64,000 nucleotides of DNA from Dryocosmus kuriphilus (GCA_038277395.1 CM076194.1:113611417-113675416), one strand, 5' to 3'; shown: positions 10,701 through 21,193, counted from the stretch's first letter. A program made the numbers and translations. The notes: generated by a model not told the origin, from the letters alone.

Positions 10701-12257
10701 AAATATCTACAAATTTTGTTTTAACCATTTTTTGATAAAATGCACCGTTTTGGTCGTAATCCATGAAAATTGTTTTATCCATCAAAAACGGTTTTCACAA
10801 AATCAAAAAATTCATTTTCCGGCTAAACTATGAGAGGTACAAAAAAAACGTAAGGAAGTAAAATTGTTCATCTCAAAAAAATCTACAAATTTTGTCTTAA
10901 CCGTTTTTTGATAAAATGAACGGTTTTTGTTTTAATCGAGAAAACGTTATTAAAAATAAAAAACTGTGGTTTCCCGCCAAAATTTTCAAGATATGAAAAA
11001 AATGGTAATGACCAAATTTGTTCGCCTTTGAAATATCTACAAATTTTGTTTTAACCATTTTTTGATAAAATGCACCGTTTTGGTTGTAATCCATGAAAAT
11101 TGTTTTATCCATCAAAAACGGTTTTCACAAAATCAAAAAATTCATTTTCCGGCTAAACTATGAGAGGTAAAAAAAAAACGTAAGGAAGTAAAATTGTTCA
11201 TCTCAAAATAATCTACAAATTTTGTCTTAACCGTTTTTTGATAAAATGAACGGTTTTTGTTTTAATCAAAAAACGCTATTAAAATTAAAAAACTGTGGTT
11301 TCCCGCCAAAATATTCAAGATACAAAAAAATGTTAAAGAACAAAGTTGTTCAATTTAAAAAGATCTACAAATTTTGTTTCATCTATTTTTTGATAAATGC
11401 ACGGTTTTTGTTTTAATCGATAAAACGTTATTAAAAATTAAAAATTAAAAATTTTCCGCCAAAATATGCAAGATACGGAAAAATGATAATAAACAAAGTT
11501 GTTCGCCTTAAAAAGGTCTACAAATTTGCTCTCTATCATTTTTTTGATCAGACGCATAGTTTTTGAGTTATTCGTGAAACATGTTATGAAATATAAAGAA
11601 AACCACTTTTCAGCAAAACTATGCAAGATATGAGAAAATATTAACAAGCAGAATTGTTCACCTTGGAAAGAGCTACAAAATTTATTTATAAGACTCATCG
11701 TTTTACTTTTAGGAATCGAAATCCTGTATTGGGAAAATTTGGAAAATCACTAAAAAATTTTACCAATCTACAATGTGTTTTAAAAAAATGTAATTATCGA
11801 GCGCGAAGCGCGAGTGTCATGATGAGAATGTATTCCTTTGGGCGATAGAGCCTTAAATAAAATAATTTGTTTTGTAATTTTTAATTTAAAGGTTTATACG
11901 ATCCATAAATACCGAGCGCGTAGCGCGAGGTGAATAATCTATCGAGCGCGAAGCGCGAGTCAAATGTCGAGCGCGAAGCGCGAGTGCCAACAGACGCGCA
12001 CCCTAGGCGCGCTCATACTTCACGCGAAGCGCGGCGCGCGATGAGAATGTGCCCGCGAAGCGGGCAGATTTTTTTAAATTAAAATTTGCCGAAAACTTAC
12101 CCTTCAGGAATAAAATAATGCATTGTGTGGAAGGATTTTCACCCACCAATTTATATTTTTGTGTCGGCACGTGCTTGTTCGCATTAAAATTTTTTATTAA
12201 ATTTACAGGCACTTTTTTCTTTTCTCGGCTGCCTAAAACTAAGATACAAGCAAACAT
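4734..12257 (-). CDS. BEN-domain protein, six-exon gene
   Basis: BEN domains are DNA- and protein-binding modules of chromatin and transcription factors, so a nuclear regulatory role is inferred. My model has exons 12257-12101, 7506-7370, 6912-6408, 6335-6241, 6094-5872 and 5146-4734. All junctions have GT/AG borders and matching phases (1,0,1,0,1), giving 509 codons plus stop. The N-terminus (1-52) includes 'KKKVPVNLIKNFN', a module commonly seen ahead of BEN domains in insect proteins. Residues about 99-266 are charged and coiled-coil-like ('EEVHLLEEELMKSKEALQIL'). The BEN domain is at about 299-420: 'IHIGRGLYLSTQAWYLAL', then 'ILVALCGYDYLSRVTVSG', then 'DPKILLAIRDVYSYF' across the exon 5/6 join. 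The tail is acidic. The first ATG follows an in-frame stop. The exon 1-2 link is inferred from phase and donor/acceptor quality across a 4.6 kb intron filled with satellite. Confidence 0.8.
5190..5850. repeat. Repeat-derived filler in BEN-gene intron 5
   Basis: The 0.7 kb intron is a degenerate series of 'aaatcacttaaaattc'-like words. It is bordered by AAGGTGGTCACACGATTC (about 5199) and, inverted, by ACATGTCGCCACCCTGAA (about 5829). Similar 'gtggccaccctg' ends occur at about 15398-15411 in the intron of the neighbouring transposase gene, so both introns seem to hold members of one decayed family. I see no coding potential. Confidence 0.5.
6913..7369. other. BEN-gene intron 2
   Basis: AT-rich intron with long A/T runs. 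The open frame at 6986-7180 is low-complexity sequence without a domain. A 'gtgtggtcac' end like those of intron 5 sits at about 7182-7192. Confidence 0.6.
7689..7900. mobile_element. Foldback MITE, 212 bp, CCCAGTGGGC termini
   Basis: It starts CCCAGTGGGC and ends GCCCACTGGG. The two halves are reverse complements for most of their length (left arm with AACGTTCTAAAGACGTTCCT, right arm with its inverse), around a centre near 7785-7800. A sister with the same termini is at 25563-25811. There is no coding sequence. I could not determine the target duplication with confidence. It lies in intron 1 of the BEN gene. Confidence 0.8.
7901..8264. other. Intron 1 spacer before the satellite
   Basis: Non-coding. 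A (GTT/GTC)n-rich stretch at about 8092-8130 produces spurious short reading frames. I see nothing else. Confidence 0.5.
8265..11640. repeat. Satellite array with ~840 bp higher-order period
   Basis: About 20 monomers of roughly 150-180 bp each contain 'tctacaaattttgt' followed by 'ttaacc' and 'ttttttgataaaatg'. Monomer types recur in fixed order: the junction 'tgttttatcc...aatccattttccggctaaactatacgag' occurs at 8761, 9597 and 10439, spacings of 836 and 842 bp. That indicates an approximately five-monomer higher-order unit. The edge at 11330-11640 is more diverged. Repeated short reading frames on both strands are by-products of the array. The whole array lies in intron 1 of the BEN gene. 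Confidence 0.95.
11797..12065. repeat. Cluster of GC-rich CGAGCGCGAAGCGCGAG repeats
   Basis: At least four copies of the near-palindromic word GAGCGCGAAGCGCGAG (about 11799, 11943 and 11967, and a variant with 'tagcgcg' at 11913) lie in otherwise AT-rich DNA. They are followed by CACGCGAAGCGCGGCGCGCG and CCCGCGAAGCGGGC near 12020-12064. Each copy can form a small hairpin. The cluster starts 36 bp beyond the exon 1 donor of the BEN gene. Confidence 0.85.
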
Positions 12258-12891
12258 TGCACTTGTATTACTGCACTTGAAACACGTACTAAACGAAAAG
12301 TAAGCAAAATATAAGTAAAAATTTTACACCACGAGATTCACGTATCCACACGCATCGTATCCACGTACAAACAGAAGTTTCGACGGTTTCACCGGTTCAC
12401 ACCGGTTTCACATGAGACTTCTTTTGTTCTTTTTTCTTTATTCTTTTCTCACCGGATTTCCGTGCGAAATGACCACAGAGAGCATGCTGCCAACTCATAT
12501 CTGCTGCCAACCATTTGCAATAAGATTTTTCATTTAAATTTTCTCGTCGTGAAAGTAATTGACGGCTGACATCGCAAAAATGTTTTGTTAATAAATATTT
12601 ATTTAATAAACATTTTTATAATTTTAAGCGCAAATTATTTATAATAAATAATAAATACAAAATTTTTCTAATTTCAAATTTCGCGCAAATAGCAATTAAT
12701 CAGATGGCAAAAGCAACGCATGTGCAGTAGAGTACGGGGGCCACTACAAATTTGACAGTTTGAGCCACGTTAATCGTTAATAGAATAGCAACCTCAAATG
12801 AACGCTTTTTCCGCTTTTTATACGGATTTATCAACAAGTGTTTATTCATCAATTTTTATTTATTTGCATTTATTTGCTGGTTATTTGCATT
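12258..12891. promoter_or_regulatory. Shared 5' region between two divergent genes
   Basis: This 634 bp interval separates the start codons of the minus-strand BEN gene and the plus-strand Tnp2-like gene, so it must contain at least part of both promoters if both are transcribed. It includes a direct repeat at about 12340-12365 ('cgtatccac') and 'caccggttcacaccggttt' at about 12400. I cannot identify a TATA box or initiator with confidence. Confidence 0.4.
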
Positions 12892-14297
12892 ATGTCGAGT
12901 TCGGAAAAAACAGAACATTCAGAAGGTGATAGTGGAACTGCAAAGAAGCGGTATAAATTGATTCTTGATCCACATTATGAAACGTCTATGATAAGTGCGA
13001 AAACGCAGAAAACTTGGATTGAGGCTTCAAAAAAGATAATGGAAAAAAGAATAGAAAGAGGTAAGTTCAATGTTTTATATAATTTGAATATTTATAAACA
13101 ATTAATTTTTAATAGTCTTGGAAAAAAATTTTAACCTCAAAATTAGATTTCCTAATATCACTCAATAAGTATTGTAATTACGTATTTATTACTCTCTGTA
13201 GCCAAAATAATTTCTTAAACAAATTTGTGTGTAAAGAATGAAAAAAAATGAAATCTTTAATACATTTGAAACAAAACCACTAAATTTTGCTATTAGATTT
13301 TGAAATTCTCGTTAAAATGTTAACTCTTTCAAAGATCAATTGATTTTTCGCTCTATAGACAAACTTCTATATCACAATATAATCGTACCGTAACTCTAGA
13401 CCGAAAAAATATCTCATGGTAATATTTTTTGAGTAAAGTGAGGAAATCGAATTTTGAGATTAGAAGTTACATCCAACGTTTATAAGAATTTTGTAATTTC
13501 AGTCTTTTATTTTTTAATTGAGTTTATTTATACAGATGTGATAACTAAGAATGTTTAAAATCCAATAAAATCATTACTTTTAAAAATGTAAAAATTGCAT
13601 TAATTTCTTACGAGCTTCTTAAAATATCTGAAAATATCTGAACCCGTTGAGGGGCAAATTTTTCTCTTTCGTGAAATTCGGATATCAATGGTTGTATATA
13701 GGTTTTTGGGGTCGCTGATAACGATTCTGATGTCAGAATTGCAAAATTCAAAAATCGCTATTTTCAACTTATTCAAAAATTTTTTTCAAAAAAACTAGCC
13801 TGCCGAAAATCCTGCAAAAAATATATGTTTTAGTTCTATGTATATACTAATTGGAAAAAATTTGTCACAATTTTCGTACGTTTAGTTTAAGCACAGCCGA
13901 ATTTATTCCAAAAAAAGACAGTTTTTTAAAATTTACTTGTTTATAACTAATTATATTTATTAACAATTTTACAACTTTCTTTTTTTTTTACTATTTATAG
14001 GTACCTAAGAGTCTAAAAATAAATACTTGTATACTAAAACAAGTGAAGTGCAAGAGAGATTAATTAAAAAGTGCAAAGAAATAGGTGGGAAGTATACTTC
14101 CCACTGCCCCTCAAAGGGTTAAAAATCCATAAAATCTTTTAAAATTCCCAGGCAATTTTTTTAACATCTTAAAAACCTCTTTTATTCCCTTAAAATTCCT
14201 GGAAACTCCTTAAAATCCTTACACTAGCTGTCAAGTTGTATCAACTTTTGTGCTCATTCAATGAGCACTTTGCTTCCTGTAAGCAAATATGATTTGC

Positions 14298-14997
14298 TTC
14301 CTCATAGAGGAAGCATTAAGTATTTTTTAATTTTCTTGACATCAGCATTAAATTTTCATTATTTGAGATTATATTCCAAAAACTCTTTTTCAAAAATTAC
14401 AATAAAGCATAACTTTCTTATTTTTGAATGAACTGGATTAATCTTATAGGTCAATCGATTCGTCTGGACACAAGAAATCTTCATTTCCCTAACATTAGCT
14501 TTAAATTTTTATTATTTGAGAAATTATAGTTGAAAAATTGAATTTTTAAAAAATAATTTTTTATAACTTTGTTATTTCTCAATGAATTGCATTAATCATA
14601 CAGGTCAATCGATTCGTCTCGACATAAAGAATATTTACTTTCCTTACGTCAACTTAAAATTTTGATTATTTGAAAAGTTATAGATAAAAATTAATTTTTG
14701 AAAATACAATTAACCATAACATCCTTATTTTTTAATGAAATGCATTAATCATATAGGTCAATCGATTCGTCTCGATGAAAGGAATCTACGTTTTCCTTAC
14801 ATCAGCTTTAAATTTTGAATATTTCAGAAGTTATAGTGAAAAAATGAATTTTACGAACATTATAAAAGTACATAAAACTTGTAAAATTAAATATTTTGTT
14901 AAACCTTTGTAAGAAATTCAACTAGGTATATAGTGGAATAACTATGCAAAATTTCATCAATTTATCTCTACGCGTTTTCAAGAAATTGCTGGATCGT

Positions 14998-15036
<39 letters not shown>

Positions 15037-15157
15037 CCGGACATTTTTTCAGGACATCATATTAGATATATTCCACTTGAAATTTGTTCAAAAAAACCCT
15101 TTTTTGTAAACTGAATGTTTGTCACCACTACAAAGCTTCCTCTATGAGGAAGCAAAA
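14298..15157. mobile_element. Intronic element with 21 bp inverted ends and 153 bp tandem repeats
   Basis: TTGCTTCCTCATAGAGGAAG (itself a hairpin) at 14298-14318 recurs exactly inverted at about 15136-15157. Between them lie about 3.5 tandem copies of a ~153 bp unit (about 14331-14850), marked by 'tcaatcgattcgtct' at 14451, 14605 and 14758. An (AC)n tract is at 15000-15034. It lies in the intron of the Tnp2-like gene. I cannot name the family. Confidence 0.75.
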
Positions 15158-15281
15158 ATGATTGAAAATGTTTTGAAATATATATAAACCTACAAAATCT
15201 CAAAGAATGTATCGACATTCTTTATAATCCCTCGACATCTTTGAAATTTTTCTAAAATCTTTTAAGTAGACTATAATGTAT

Positions 15282-15313
<32 letters not shown>
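15282..15313. repeat. (AT)n microsatellite
   Basis: A run of about 15 TA units in the same intron. Confidence 0.9.
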
Positions 15314-15317
<4 letters not shown>

Positions 15318-17926
15318 TTTCATTTTCTCTGGCAGCTAATCGCATTTCCCAGATTTCACTTACACATTTTTCTTCTGACATTTCCCTAACTTCTGTGAAA
15401 CGTGGCCACCCTGTTATCTGTTATACGGTGTTTCTACGGTACATTGAAACTTTTTTTGTATTCATAATATTCCCATATTTACAGATGCAGAGAAAGGGGA
15501 AACTCCCTCCAGCAATGAAGAATTACTGGTAGAAGAAAACTATGAAGAATATTATGACACCTACTGTGTATCTACAAATAGTGAGGATGAAATTTTTTAT
15601 GACGAGGATCCAATTGAAGACGAATGTCAAAATATTTTTGGCACCAAGAGATCTGCAGAATTTCCGTCACAAGAAAACCAGTCATCAGCATCAACGAATC
15701 TGTATCAAGAAAACGCATCATCTTCATCTACGGAAAACGTTTTTTTAAGAGATAAACCTGACGAATTTTTATGTTTAGATGAAGGACAAAATATTATGTT
15801 TCAGGAGTCGCGAATGAGTGTAAATGACGTTGTACAAATGATAGTTGCGTATAGTGTAAGATTTGGTAGTACGCATCTGCAACGCGAATGGTTATTAGAG
15901 ATGTTCAAAAATTGCGCAGGTCCTAAATTTAAAAATTTAAAAATTTCAAATTACAAACTATCACAAATCTGCAATCCTCCAGAAGACAAAATTTCTTATC
16001 ATTTTTATTGTGATCAGTGCACTAAAAAAGAAGAACTTTTATTTTCTGGAATTAAGAGAGATATTAGAGGTCAAAAGAAGACGTGCAATAATTGTAAGAA
16101 AGAGCAATTAGTCATTCTCAGTAATCCTCACTATTTCATGACTAGTGATTTAGAATATCAGTTACGTTTGCTATTCAAAAATGAAGAAATATCTAAAATA
16201 ATTCAAGAGCAGCTTAACACTGATTTGAAAGAAAAATCAGGTGCCGTTTTACGTGACATAAGAGACAGTAAATTGCATAAATTAGCAGTACAATTTACTG
16301 AGAACACCTTTACTTATACAATTAGTACAGATGGTGCACCTCTTTTCAGCATTTCAAAAAGAAGTTTTTGGCCTCTTCAAGTCTCGCTTAACTTTCTGCC
16401 TCCTCATCTAAGGTTTAAATTTATTCTTCTAGTTGGTGTAATGATTGTTCGTCATGAACCAAAGCCAGATCTTATGAATCTTTTTATTAATGAATTTCTG
16501 AAACAAGCGCAACGTTTACAGTCGGATGGTATTAACATTAAAGTACTAGGGCACGATGAGGGATTAATTTTGAAATTTGCACCAATCTGTGTTGTCGCTG
16601 ATTCCGTTGCTCGGCCCATCTTACAAAATAGATTACAATACAACGGATACTTCGGGTGTAGTTATTGTTATCATAAGGGGCACTATGTTCATCAAGCCGG
16701 TATGAAATATCCGTTTTTAGAAGAACAACCGGAATTGCGAAGTCATATGTCCCATATACAGGATGTACTTGATGTTAATACTCTTGGTTGTCCGGCTGTG
16801 AGAGGGGTTAAGGGAAAATCGGCTTTCTGTTCCAATTCGAACATAGATTTGGTATGGGGATTCCCTTTGGATTATATGCATAATGCCATCTTAGGTGTCA
16901 CAGAACAGTTGTGGACAGAGTGGAATATAAATATTTTATCTCCTAAGCAACGTAGGGAGATTGATGAACTTCTTCTCCTAATTCAGCCTCCGCGCGATTT
17001 GCACAGAGTTCCAGAAAAGATATCGGCGAAAAGTGTATGGAAAGCAACCCATTGGAAATCGTGGTTATTATATTACAGTCTTCCTATTTTGTCACAGTTC
17101 TTACCGAAAAATATGTTAGAGCACTATTCTTTAATTGCGAACTCAATTTATATTCTGTTAAAAACAGAAATTACCAATGCGGAATTAAATAAATGTGAAG
17201 AAGAATTAATGATATTCGTAGCTCAATTCCAATCTTTGTATGGGATCAAGAGAATGACATTTAACGTTCACCATTCTTTTACACGCTGTTGCTTCTGTTA
17301 GAATGTCAGGTCCACTTTGGTGTACATCGTCATTTCCGTTTGAGCATAACATTTTTTTTTGTAAAGACTCAGTGAATGGTCCAAAGAGCGTTGAACAGCA
17401 AATGACAAAAAATTCACTCACCCGCCTAGCTTATCAAGTGAAATCAAAAGATCTTAATGTCTCTAATGTTATTCATGAATTTTGCGAAAATCTTTTTAGT
17501 TCAACAACTTTGACAATAAGTGCGTTTAAATTAGGAAATTGTACGTTCTTTGGACCATGTGCCAAAAATAAGTTCCAATTAGAACAAGAGTTCGCGAGAT
17601 GTCACGTGAATAACCAAGTCTACAGCAGCATAAAATATTTAAGATCCAATAAATACAACGACACCATTGTCCAATTAAATAATGGAACAATCGCTCAAAT
17701 CATGACAATAAAAGTTTTGAATAATGAATGTTGGCTTGAAATTAGGAAATTGATTCTTCAACCTTTCGTTATAGGTGACTCAAAAGTGAACCACATCTGG
17801 GAGGTCACTAAAAATGCTTATCATGTACCTATTTCAATATTAGAAGTTAAGTCGAAAGTAGTTGGTCTCGATTTTCTAGAAAAACAATTTGTATGCACGA
17901 TTCCGAATTGTTTTGAGGCACAGTAG

Positions 17927-18965
17927 TCTACAATAAAGTTTATTTTTTTACCATATTTGATTATGCTAATATTTTATCCACCATTACTTCTTCCCTTCAA
18001 ATTAATTTTACAGTTTTTTTTTTTTTTCTGTCTTGAATTTTTACGTTACATTTATAATAAAATTTATAATGTAAGAAATAGAATAAACTGTAAATTTTGG
18101 TTTTCGCAAAAAATGTTTGCATTTCCTTTTTGTGGTTTTTATTTTGTTTCATAAAGATTATTGTTGAAAAATACAGTTATTTTATGTATTTCATATCATT
18201 AATTTTAATTAAAATGTTCTACATCATATAAATCTGATTTTTATTAAAAGATATTGCTTATAGATTTATTAAATTAATTTTCTCCGATTGCATATTTCGT
18301 ATTTATATCTTCAAATATTCAAAGGAAATTATTATAGTTGTATTTATATTGAAAATATAAAAATTCATTTCGTTCTTCAGAACACATTAAAATGAGATCA
18401 AATTTAAAAATGATTCAATATCATTGGTTTACTCAAAATCTTATCACCAGAAATGTAATTCAATTGACTTCAACTCCTCACTTTACTAGAAAGAATTAAA
18501 CATAATTCTTTGTTTCGACTTTTTTTCGGCTGGATGGTATTAAAGTGTTAGCAACTTTCGATTTCGCAAAATCGAATTGAATATAATTGGTTTGTTCCAA
18601 ATTAGCACTTTTCTGAAAGAATTAAATTGACTTCAATGTACAAGGTTATCTAACGCTATTGGATAGTATTAAATTGACTTGAGTTTTCATCACCCTCAAC
18701 ATCATTAAAGTGAATACACTTTTTCACAGAAAAATTGTACGATTGAATGCGATTGAAATGACACACAATTTGATGACGATTAGAAGTATTAAAACGATTA
18801 TTTCAGAAATGGGATTGCTAACCTATTCAAAACGTTCAGAATATGGTGATATTTGTGCGCATTTTAATTCACTTTAATTGGACATCTCGGATCACCCTGT
18901 ACCCTACCAATCCTTTTTAAACAACGTGACATAATATTATTGCTTGTATAGCTTACATATCTATC
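17927..18965. other. Gene-free 3' flank of the Tnp2-like gene
   Basis: A polyadenylation-like AATAAA is at 17932-17937, directly after the stop codon. The rest is AT-rich. From about 18460 to 18900 the word 'aattgacttcaa' recurs, and 'ttaattcactttaattg' at about 18864 resembles 475-492, suggesting an old dispersed repeat. I see no gene. Confidence 0.5.
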
Positions 18966-19461
18966 TACCCTAGCGGACCGTGTGGACGCAATGATTACGC
19001 TAGAGCGTAACCCTAAAGTAAACTCGTAACATAATTATAGGAAACAACAAAAGAAATATTTGAATTGTGGAAGTTATAATTTTACGTTAAAATTTACTTT
19101 AGAAGGTGACAATGTGAAGACGAAGGTTTGATTTTTCAGTCGTAGAAGTTAAAAACGTTTTGAGACATGCGCCTGAGACGCGGCAGCCCGATGTGCAATA
19201 TTGCGTGCCCAGTTGTCGCGTCACGTACGCATGCTTCAAGATGTTTACTGGCTCCTGCCACTGATAAGTCAAATTTTTGCATTTGCATTGCCGGTTTTTG
19301 ACGTCAATTAAAACGTAGAATTGCAATTAAAACATTATAAATACTTATTATATTGCATTTATTGATTGTATTTTGAGGTTACTTTAAGATTACATCAGGG
19401 TTACTTCGGGGTTACGCTGTAGCGTAACGGGACCATTGCGATCACGCGGTCTGCTAGGGTA
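18966..19461. mobile_element. MITE with ACCCTAGC termini, 0.5 kb
   Basis: The left end TACCCTAGCGGACCGTGTGG is matched by the inverted right end GGTCTGCTAGGGTA. Similarity continues inward over about 50 bp (TACGCTAGAGCGTAACCC versus the inverse of GGGTTACGCTGTAGCGTAA). TA lies at both borders, consistent with a TA duplication, so a Tc/mariner-like origin is possible but unproven. It is non-coding. Confidence 0.75.
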
Positions 19462-19624
19462 AATAAAATAAAATGCCTTTCTTGAATTGTATCGAAGAAC
19501 GGATATTGTTGTAACTGATAATTCGATAGTGCCGGTAATTCTATGGTAAATGATCATAAATATTGAATCCAATATTGTCTATCCTGATCATTTGTAAATT
19601 ACAAGAATGTGATAAAACCATTTT

Positions 19625-19696
19625 AGCTTTTAAATCTGGATCTGTTTCCCAAATCTTTGTGTACTTTTGACTATATTTCTTTTTATCTTTAGGCAT
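19625..19696 (-). pseudogene. Possible hAT transposase N-terminal fragment
   Basis: The minus strand reads 'MPKDKKKYSQKYTKIWETDP'. It resembles the basic start of hAT/ZMYM-type transposases, where a similar motif precedes the BED-like finger. No finger follows. It is on the same strand as, and upstream of, the hAT relic at 2.5-3.9 kb, but 16 kb away. A shared origin is only a possibility, and the match is short. Confidence 0.35.
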
Positions 19697-20328
19697 TATT
19701 AACAAATTGCTTGTTGCCACAGCAGCACAATAGCAAATTAAAATTGAAGAAGATAAACAACAACTAACGTATTTCCCATGCAGAGCATATAAAGGAGGCC
19801 AAACTATAGTGTATTTGAAAATGCGCAAATTTCTCTCGGAAGTTAATGGTTAAGTTACTTTCCGTATATAGCGTATTTGTCGCATATGTACAAAATTTTA
19901 TGGATAGTAGGCGTGTGATTGGAGAATATTACTACGCATGAAACATTAGCGTCGCGCTCGGGAAGATTGGCATTAATAACTTCCGAGAGAGACCTGCTCG
20001 TTTCTGGCGAAGTCAATCTAGGTACAGGATTTTGGTCTCCTGTATCTATTCTCCATGTTTATTTAACTCCGCGTTCTTAGTAAAGAGTAATTGTCATAGA
20101 TGTCTCTCAGTCGCTAGGACCAAGGTCAACAAATAAATATGATTAACTAGATTGGGTTATCCCAGGGCCGCTACTTGTACAATTTATTTTTCTCAATAAA
20201 AATAAATAAACATGTATAATTAAAAAGTCCCTAAAAATACCCCTAAAAATATAAGGCCCCTAAAAAAATCCCATCCCGCTTATTTTCCCCCTAAATTTGG
20301 GGGGAAAACCCCTAAGTTGGCAACCCTG

Positions 20329-20630
20329 CCCTAAAACTCATTTTGCCGAAAAAAATCACTAGATTACTAGACGCCTTCGAAACAATTGATAGATGGGTTT
20401 GTGCTTACCAATTTTGGATAGATCTGTAACTCAAATTGACTTTAGGTGGCGTTTCGTAAAAATTCTTTATTCTTTATTTTTCTTTATAAAACTCGAATTT
20501 TTTAAATGTAATTTTTCATTTGGAGTGATCATGGCAATATGCCATGAATTCACAAGCGGGATCCCCTCTATCATTTATGTCTACATCGCCCGTAAATCTA
20601 GTGATTTTTTCGGAAAAATGAGTTTTAGGG
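20329..20630. mobile_element. MITE, 302 bp, CCCTAAAACTCATTTT termini
   Basis: CCCTAAAACTCATTTTGCCG at the left end is repeated inverted at the right end (CGGAAAAATGAGTTTTAGGG), and the similarity continues through ATCACTAGATT. The other arm of the large inverted pair (around 1015-1035) runs from TTTTCCCTAAAA directly to CAGGGATGCCAAC without this element. It is non-coding. Confidence 0.75.
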
Positions 20631-21190
20631 AAAATGAAATTTCGGCCAAGTGAATACCTACTGACTAGGGAATCTGTAATCACTCCCCTGCGACCCTGCC
20701 CGTTTTTATAAGTGGTAAAATAACATATACACTGTGTTTGATTATTTTAGAATTAATTGTTATAATTTATGCGCTTCATTCGATTCGAATATTGCAATAA
20801 AGAGGGCTCCACCCCTTTCCACCCCTTACTCTCTTGTATATAATGACATGAATTTCATTTGAAGTTATGCGTAAAAAAACGAAATGAGTACATGAAAAGA
20901 CTTGAGCTTATTCATTTCATTTGTGCTTGATACCAGAATTCATAATATTTTTTATCCATGTTTAGATTCGTCCATAGATTCATATCATTGTATTTTCAAT
21001 GATATTCACAGTAATGGAAGTTGTTTTTTATAAAAGCGGGCAGGGGAATGACACGAAATTCCCTAGTCCAGGATGACTGAAACGCTGAAACTAAACGACA
21101 TGGAACGACTTATTACACATGAATTGCCCAGTGTTGGTCACTGACACCTCTCAACTAAGCGAATGCGCAAGATTTGGTTTTATTTGTTAT
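20610..21190 (-). repeat. Right arm of the 20 kb-spaced inverted pair
   Basis: It is the reverse complement of 866-1045, interrupted by the MITE at 20663-21068 and bordered by those at 20329-20630 and 21194-21381. The best-preserved block is about 21130-21190. Confidence 0.7.
20663..21068. mobile_element. MITE, 406 bp, GACTAGGGAAT termini
   Basis: GACTAGGGAAT at the left is matched by ATTCCCTAGTC inverted at the right. Subterminal CCCCTGCGACCCTGCCCG on the left also matches the inverse of CGGGCAGGGGAATG on the right. It interrupts the right arm of the inverted pair, and the left arm is continuous there. It is non-coding. Confidence 0.75.
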
Positions 21191-21193
21191 GAC

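Larger units (their letters stand above)
12892..17926 (+). pseudogene. Tnp2/CACTA-like transposase gene with one frameshift
   Basis: Exon 1 is 12892-13060 and exon 2 is 15485-17926. They are joined in phase 1 across a 2.4 kb GT/AG intron. The N-terminus is acidic and Ser-rich. Hallmarks of the Tnp2 (En/Spm, CACTA) transposase family follow: 'STDGAPLFSISKRSFWPLQ' (about residue 336), 'VVADSVARPILQNRLQYNG' (about 422), the CxxC pair in 'GCSYC' (about 445), and 'GFPLDYMHNAILGVTEQLW' (about 515). A C-terminal DUF4218-like part follows. The frame breaks at about 17276-17284: 'NVHHS' leads to a stop at 17299-17301, while 'HAVASVRMSGPLWCTSSF' continues in another frame to 17926. Apart from this single-base shift the ~860-residue frame is open, so it may be a young transposon gene, a co-opted gene with a sequence error, or a recent pseudogene. 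CACTA-type termini were not found. Confidence 0.85.

Noticed and set aside
8327..11115. Repeated 60-80-codon open frames on both strands in the satellite
   Set aside because: They recur with the satellite period, have no domain, and are mirror products of the monomer sequence.
8265..11640. A CRISPR-like array
   Set aside because: Units are contiguous 150-180 bp satellite monomers without unique spacers, in a eukaryotic context.
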